Shown here in pieces: positions 31,185 to 34,567 of a stretch of DNA of 34,567 bases. The notes under the pieces are model-generated. The model worked only from the letters and a program-made list of their open reading frames with translations. It did not search any database and was not told where the DNA came from. The number at the start of each line of letters is the position of its first letter. Position 1 is the first letter of the stretch. The position numbers and the translations under genes are program-made. This stretch comes from Clostridia bacterium (GTDB lineage Bacteria; Bacillota; Clostridia; Oscillospirales; CAG-272): NCBI GenBank assembly GCA_017455975.1, contig JAFTLK010000053.1, positions 1 to 34,567 on the forward strand, written 5' to 3'.

Positions 31185-32687
31185 ATGAAAACAAATCTGA
31201 TCCGCACAGCCTCTTTTCTGCTCGCAGCTCTGATGACCCTGCCGACGCTTGCATCCTGCGGCGGTGACGGTACCGCTGTCACGACCGATGCTGTCACGAC
31301 AGGCGTCGAATCCGAGGTGGAAACCATCGACCCCAATGACCGTTCCCAGACCAAGGACTCCCTGCCTGAAAACCTCGACTTCGGCGGCAGAAAATTCACG
31401 GTTTACTGTTCCTCTACTGCAAGAAACGAGGAATTCTACGCAGGTCTTGGCGAGGAAACCGGTGAAATCGTGGAAGACGCAGTGTACCGCCGCAATCTGT
31501 CTGTGCAGGACCGTCTGAACATCGTCTTCCAGTCCGACTCCTATGATTTCGGCTGGAACCAGATCGCAGGTGAAGTGCAGAAGCTCGTTATGGCAGGTGA
31601 CCCCACCTACGACCTGTTCCTCGGATCCCAGGCCGGTGTCACACAGCTCGTTACCGAAAACTGTTTTATCAACGCATATGACATCGAATACCTTGACTTC
31701 TCCCAGCCGTGGTGGAACAACAACTTCATGAACGAGCTGGCTGTCGGCTCCGACTACCGCTTCTATCTGACCGGTGACTTCTTCATGGATGCACTGTACT
31801 GGACCCGTACGCTTTTCTTCAACAAGAAGCTGTATGCAGACTACTACGACAATGCCGATGAGCTGTACAAAGAGGTTCTCGACGGCAAGTGGACGATTGA
31901 CCGCATGGCACAGATTTCCAAGGACGTTTACGTTGACCTCAACAACAACGGCGTTTCCGATGCGGATGACCAGCTGGGACTTGGCACCTATCTGACCATG
32001 TCCTCCACCGACGCATTCGTTTACGGCTCCGACGTTGTCTTCACGACCCGCGACAAAGACGGCTTCATCGAGCTTTCCATGATGAGCGACGATGCGATCA
32101 CCCTCGCTGAAAAGGTCGTTGATCTCTTCTATCAGCCCGGCACGTACTTCAATTTCGACGGCGACGCTCCCAACCAGAACGTCTTCATCGAAGGCCGTAT
32201 GATGTTCCTCGGCAACTCCAACTTCGGTGCTGCAAAGGCACTGCGCGACATGAAGGACGACTTCGGCTTCCTGCCGTATCCGAAGTTCGACGAAGAACAG
32301 ACCGAATACAAGAACCTCGTTCATGACTCCAACCTCCTCGGCGGTATCTCCGCAGCATCCGCGAACCTCGACATGGTCGGTGCTTGTCTGGAAGCCCTTT
32401 CCGCCGAAACCTACCGCTACGTCACACCCGCATGGTATGAAACCGCGCTGAAGGTCAAGTACTCCCGTGACGACCTGTCCTCCCAGATGATTGACCTCAT
32501 CAAGGATTCCGCAACCACCAACTTCATTTATGCATACAACTATGCCATCAACGGCATGGGTCTGATCTACCGTGATCTCGTCACCAAGAACAACAAGGAC
32601 TTCGCCTCTGCCGTCAAGAGCAAGGAAAAGGCAGGTCTGAAGCAGCTGGAAAAGGTTCTCGACGTCTTCCGCGGCATCGAAGGCTGA
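31185..32687 (+). CDS. Extracellular solute-binding lipoprotein, tandem copy 1
   Basis: The 500-aa protein has a lipoprotein signal ending in LASC (Cys25), a Thr/Val/Glu linker and the segment DPNDRSQTKDSLPENLDF (49-66) shared with the next two genes. The two-lobed ligand fold carries SQPWWNNNFMNEL (173-185), LYADYYDNADELY (216-228), DGKWTIDRM (233-241), and an EF-hand-like calcium loop DLNNNGVSDADD (251-262), then LRDMKDDFGFLPYPKFDE. Ligand unknown, likely a glycan or oligopeptide. Start 31185 was chosen for AAGGA 8 nt upstream and for the signal peptide. Only 37 nt separate it from copy 2. No ABC permease or ATPase is present in the window. Confidence 0.93.
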   Translation: MKTNLIRTASFLLAALMTLPTLASCGGDGTAVTTDAVTTGVESEVETIDPNDRSQTKDSLPENLDFGGRKFTVYCSSTARNEEFYAGLGEETGEIVEDAVYRRNLSVQDRLNIVFQSDSYDFGWNQIAGEVQKLVMAGDPTYDLFLGSQAGVTQLVTENCFINAYDIEYLDFSQPWWNNNFMNELAVGSDYRFYLTGDFFMDALYWTRTLFFNKKLYADYYDNADELYKEVLDGKWTIDRMAQISKDVYVDLNNNGVSDADDQLGLGTYLTMSSTDAFVYGSDVVFTTRDKDGFIELSMMSDDAITLAEKVVDLFYQPGTYFNFDGDAPNQNVFIEGRMMFLGNSNFGAAKALRDMKDDFGFLPYPKFDEEQTEYKNLVHDSNLLGGISAASANLDMVGACLEALSAETYRYVTPAWYETALKVKYSRDDLSSQMIDLIKDSATTNFIYAYNYAINGMGLIYRDLVTKNNKDFASAVKSKEKAGLKQLEKVLDVFRGIEG

Positions 32688-32724
32688 TTCCCAATCCATC
32701 CAAAAACTTAACGAGGTGTCCTAC

Positions 32725-34221
32725 ATGAAACAGAATCTTCTCCGTGCAGCAGCATTCCTGCTTGCTGCCCTGATGACAGTCCCGGTTATGACCTCCTGCG
32801 GCGACAGCACAGATACGCCGTCCGCCGATACCACCGGTGCCGCTGAAACAACGGCGGAAACCGTTGACCCCAATGATCGCTCCCAGATCAAGGACAATCT
32901 GCCCGATGACCTCGATTTCACCGGCCGCACCTTTACAACGCTGGTCGCTTCCCCGGGTGACCAGGGACCGTTCATCGCAGGTGTGGAAGAATCGACCGGC
33001 GATATTGTCGAGGATGCAGTCCTCGCACGCAACCGCGCCGTGGAAGAGAGACTCGGCATTGATCTCGTTTTCGATGTCCGCACAGACATTGACGGCAGTA
33101 CAATTGATGCGGAAGTGTCCAAATTCCTGCTCGCGGGTGACAGCACACACGATCTGTATACCGGTCACCAGTGGGGTCTGACCAAGCTGCTGGTGAACGG
33201 CGGCATCGTCCCCGCAGAAGACCTTGACCACATCGAGCTTTCTCAGCCGTGGTGGTGGAAGGATTATATGGATGAGCTGTCGCTGGGCGGCGAAACGCAC
33301 TACTATTTTGTCGGCGACTTCTTTTTGCACGCACTCCGCTCCGCGCGTGTTGTCATTTTCAACAAGGAGCTGTATGCCGATTATTATGACGATGCAAACA
33401 AGCTGTATGAGGTTGTTCTCGACGGAAAATGGACCATCGATCATTTTGTTGAACTGGCAAAATCCGTCTACATCGACTTAAACAATGACGGTAAGACAGA
33501 CGGCGAGGACCAGCTCGGCTTCTGCTCCTGGGCTACTATGGCATCCACCGACCCGTTCGTTTACGGCACGGACATCGAATACGTCAAGCGCACAGAGGAC
33601 GGCGGCATCGAATTTACAATGATCTCCGATGATGCGGTTACACTCTGCAATAAGCTGGTCGATTTCTTCTGGAAGGACGGCACCTTCACCAAAAACACCA
33701 GCGACGAGGAACAGTATGCCATGTTCGAATCGGGACGTGTGTTGTTTATGGGCAATGCCTCCCTTGCTTCCGTTGAAAAGATCCGCGACATGGAATGTGA
33801 TTTCGGTATTCTTCCCTGTCCGAAATTCGATGAAGCACAGGAGAATTACCGTACACTCGTGCATGACGGCGGCTATCTCGGTGCCGTCAACGGCAACTCC
33901 GCGAACCTTGATATCGTCGGCGCAGTCCTGGAAGCGCTGAATTCGGAAACCTACCGTTCCGTCACACCTACCTATTACGAAACCGCGCTCAAAGTCAAGT
34001 ACACCCGTGACGATACCTCGGCGCAGATGATCGACATGATCCACGATACGCTGATGACCAACTTCATCTATGCGTACAACTATGCGCTGTCCGACATCGG
34101 TCTGCAGTACAGAAAGCTGATTACAAACAATTCCAAGGAATATGTTTCCACAATCGAGAAAACGCTCAAGGCTGCAGAAAAGAAGCTGGAAGCTCTGTCT
34201 GATGTATTTGCAGGAAACTGA
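32725..34221 (+). CDS. Extracellular solute-binding lipoprotein, tandem copy 2
   Basis: The 498-aa protein has the modified Cys at residue 25 (VMTSC), a Thr/Ala linker, and DPNDRSQIKDNLPDDLDF (48-65). Its ligand domain matches copy 1 in SQPWWWKDYMDEL, LYADYYDDANKLY, DGKWTIDHF, and the calcium-loop-like DLNNDGKTDGED (251-262), which keeps all five canonical acidic or amide positions. It ends with IRDMECDFGILPCPKFDE and SETYRSVTPTYYETALKVKY, nearly the same as copy 1, so the pair arose by tandem duplication and has since diverged in the N-lobe around residues 70-170. GAGGTG lies 6-7 nt before the ATG at 32725; a GTG at 32716 is within that site and rejected. Confidence 0.93.
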   Translation: MKQNLLRAAAFLLAALMTVPVMTSCGDSTDTPSADTTGAAETTAETVDPNDRSQIKDNLPDDLDFTGRTFTTLVASPGDQGPFIAGVEESTGDIVEDAVLARNRAVEERLGIDLVFDVRTDIDGSTIDAEVSKFLLAGDSTHDLYTGHQWGLTKLLVNGGIVPAEDLDHIELSQPWWWKDYMDELSLGGETHYYFVGDFFLHALRSARVVIFNKELYADYYDDANKLYEVVLDGKWTIDHFVELAKSVYIDLNNDGKTDGEDQLGFCSWATMASTDPFVYGTDIEYVKRTEDGGIEFTMISDDAVTLCNKLVDFFWKDGTFTKNTSDEEQYAMFESGRVLFMGNASLASVEKIRDMECDFGILPCPKFDEAQENYRTLVHDGGYLGAVNGNSANLDIVGAVLEALNSETYRSVTPTYYETALKVKYTRDDTSAQMIDMIHDTLMTNFIYAYNYALSDIGLQYRKLITNNSKEYVSTIEKTLKAAEKKLEALSDVFAGN

Positions 34222-34261
34222 TTCTGCCGGATAACAGTTCTTTGAAAGGAATCACACTGCT

Positions 34262-34567
34262 ATGATCAATCACGCAATCCGCACAGCAAGTATCCTGCTT
34301 GCTGCACTGCTTACCGTTCCTGCCGTCGTTTCCTGCGGAGATTCTGCGAATACTGCCGACACAGCCCATACCACAGATACTGCCGCGGCAACAGAAGCAG
34401 TAACCGTTGATCCGAATGACAGAACACAGATCAAGGACTCCCTGCCCGACGGTCTCGACTTCGGCGGGAAAACATTCCGCATTTACAATGCCATCGAATC
34501 ACATCAGATCTATTATGAGGAATCCGAGGCGCTTGCCGGTGACGTGGTCAATGATGCTGTTATGCGC
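34262..34567 (+). CDS. Extracellular solute-binding lipoprotein, tandem copy 3 (cut by window edge)
   Basis: The first 102 codons are present and run to the end of the window without a stop. A lipoprotein signal (VVSC, Cys25), Thr/Ala-rich linker and the segment DPNDRTQIKDSLPDGLDF match copies 1 and 2, followed by the opening strand GGKTFRIYN and GDVVNDAVMR, which aligns with EIVEDAVYRR of copy 1. It starts 40 nt after copy 2 with AAAGGA about 12 nt before the ATG and no terminator between, so it is in the same operon. The array may go on beyond the window. Confidence 0.92.
   Translation, partial: MINHAIRTASILLAALLTVPAVVSCGDSANTADTAHTTDTAAATEAVTVDPNDRTQIKDSLPDGLDFGGKTFRIYNAIESHQIYYEESEALAGDVVNDAVMR

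Overview
The window reads as chromosomal DNA of an endospore-forming member of the Clostridia, probably a gut Oscillospirales-type organism. Evidence: spmA-spmB homologues; T-box control of methionine synthesis; Firmicutes-type sigma-A promoters (TTGACA-N17-TATAAT) and GGAGG ribosome sites, often with long 10-14 nt spacing; many oligopeptide/sugar-type lipoprotein solute-binding proteins; a G+C content in the mid-50s by eye; and several families of small palindromic repeats. The taxonomic call is inference. I see no rRNA, tRNA, CRISPR, transposase or phage genes.

Layout. 1-447: two copies of a hairpin-bearing direct repeat. 448-1905: solute-binding lipoprotein gene (minus) broken by two in-frame TAA codons. 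2188-3151: LytTR regulator plus four-helix membrane partner. 3341-3464: symmetric DnaA-box cluster. 3498-8037: an envelope/spore block holding a degenerate SleB-like wall-binding protein, a TM protein of unknown function, an M14-fold protein without metal ligands, SpmB/SpmA and an MreD-like membrane protein. 8161-10219: AraC regulator divergent from a Gfo/Idh/MocA oxidoreductase. 10292-11796: phosphoesterase and zinc-ribbon membrane protein, divergent from an intact solute-binding lipoprotein (11969-13429). 13600-15015: DUF898-like protein and an M15/VanY-like protein whose catalytic Glu is Gln. 15200-19766: heterodimeric ABC exporter translationally coupled to dusB. 19951-23545: small membrane protein, asnS, LCP-family ligase and a tiny DUF3789-like protein. 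23561-26584: Met T-box, metY, a hairpin-bounded repeat element and metA. 26632-29157: XRE-TPR regulator, composite repeat, active-site-complete M14 protein. 29364-30983: DUF5685-like protein and J-domain protein. 31185-34567: three tandem solute-binding lipoproteins, the last cut by the window edge.

How the genes work together. MetA carries Glu111, the acetyl-CoA signature, and MetY uses O-acetylhomoserine, so the two genes encode consecutive steps under one uncharged-tRNA-Met sensor. The five solute-binding genes share a lipobox, a Thr-rich linker and a conserved LRDM...LP.PK.DE signature, but no permease or ATPase partner is present, so they must work with remote transporters or be orphan surface receptors. 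Three predicted wall-active proteins (SleB-like, M14-like, M15-like) have lost key catalytic residues, whereas a second M14 protein keeps them. Most genes sit in short operons with clear promoters and rho-independent terminators, which are listed individually.
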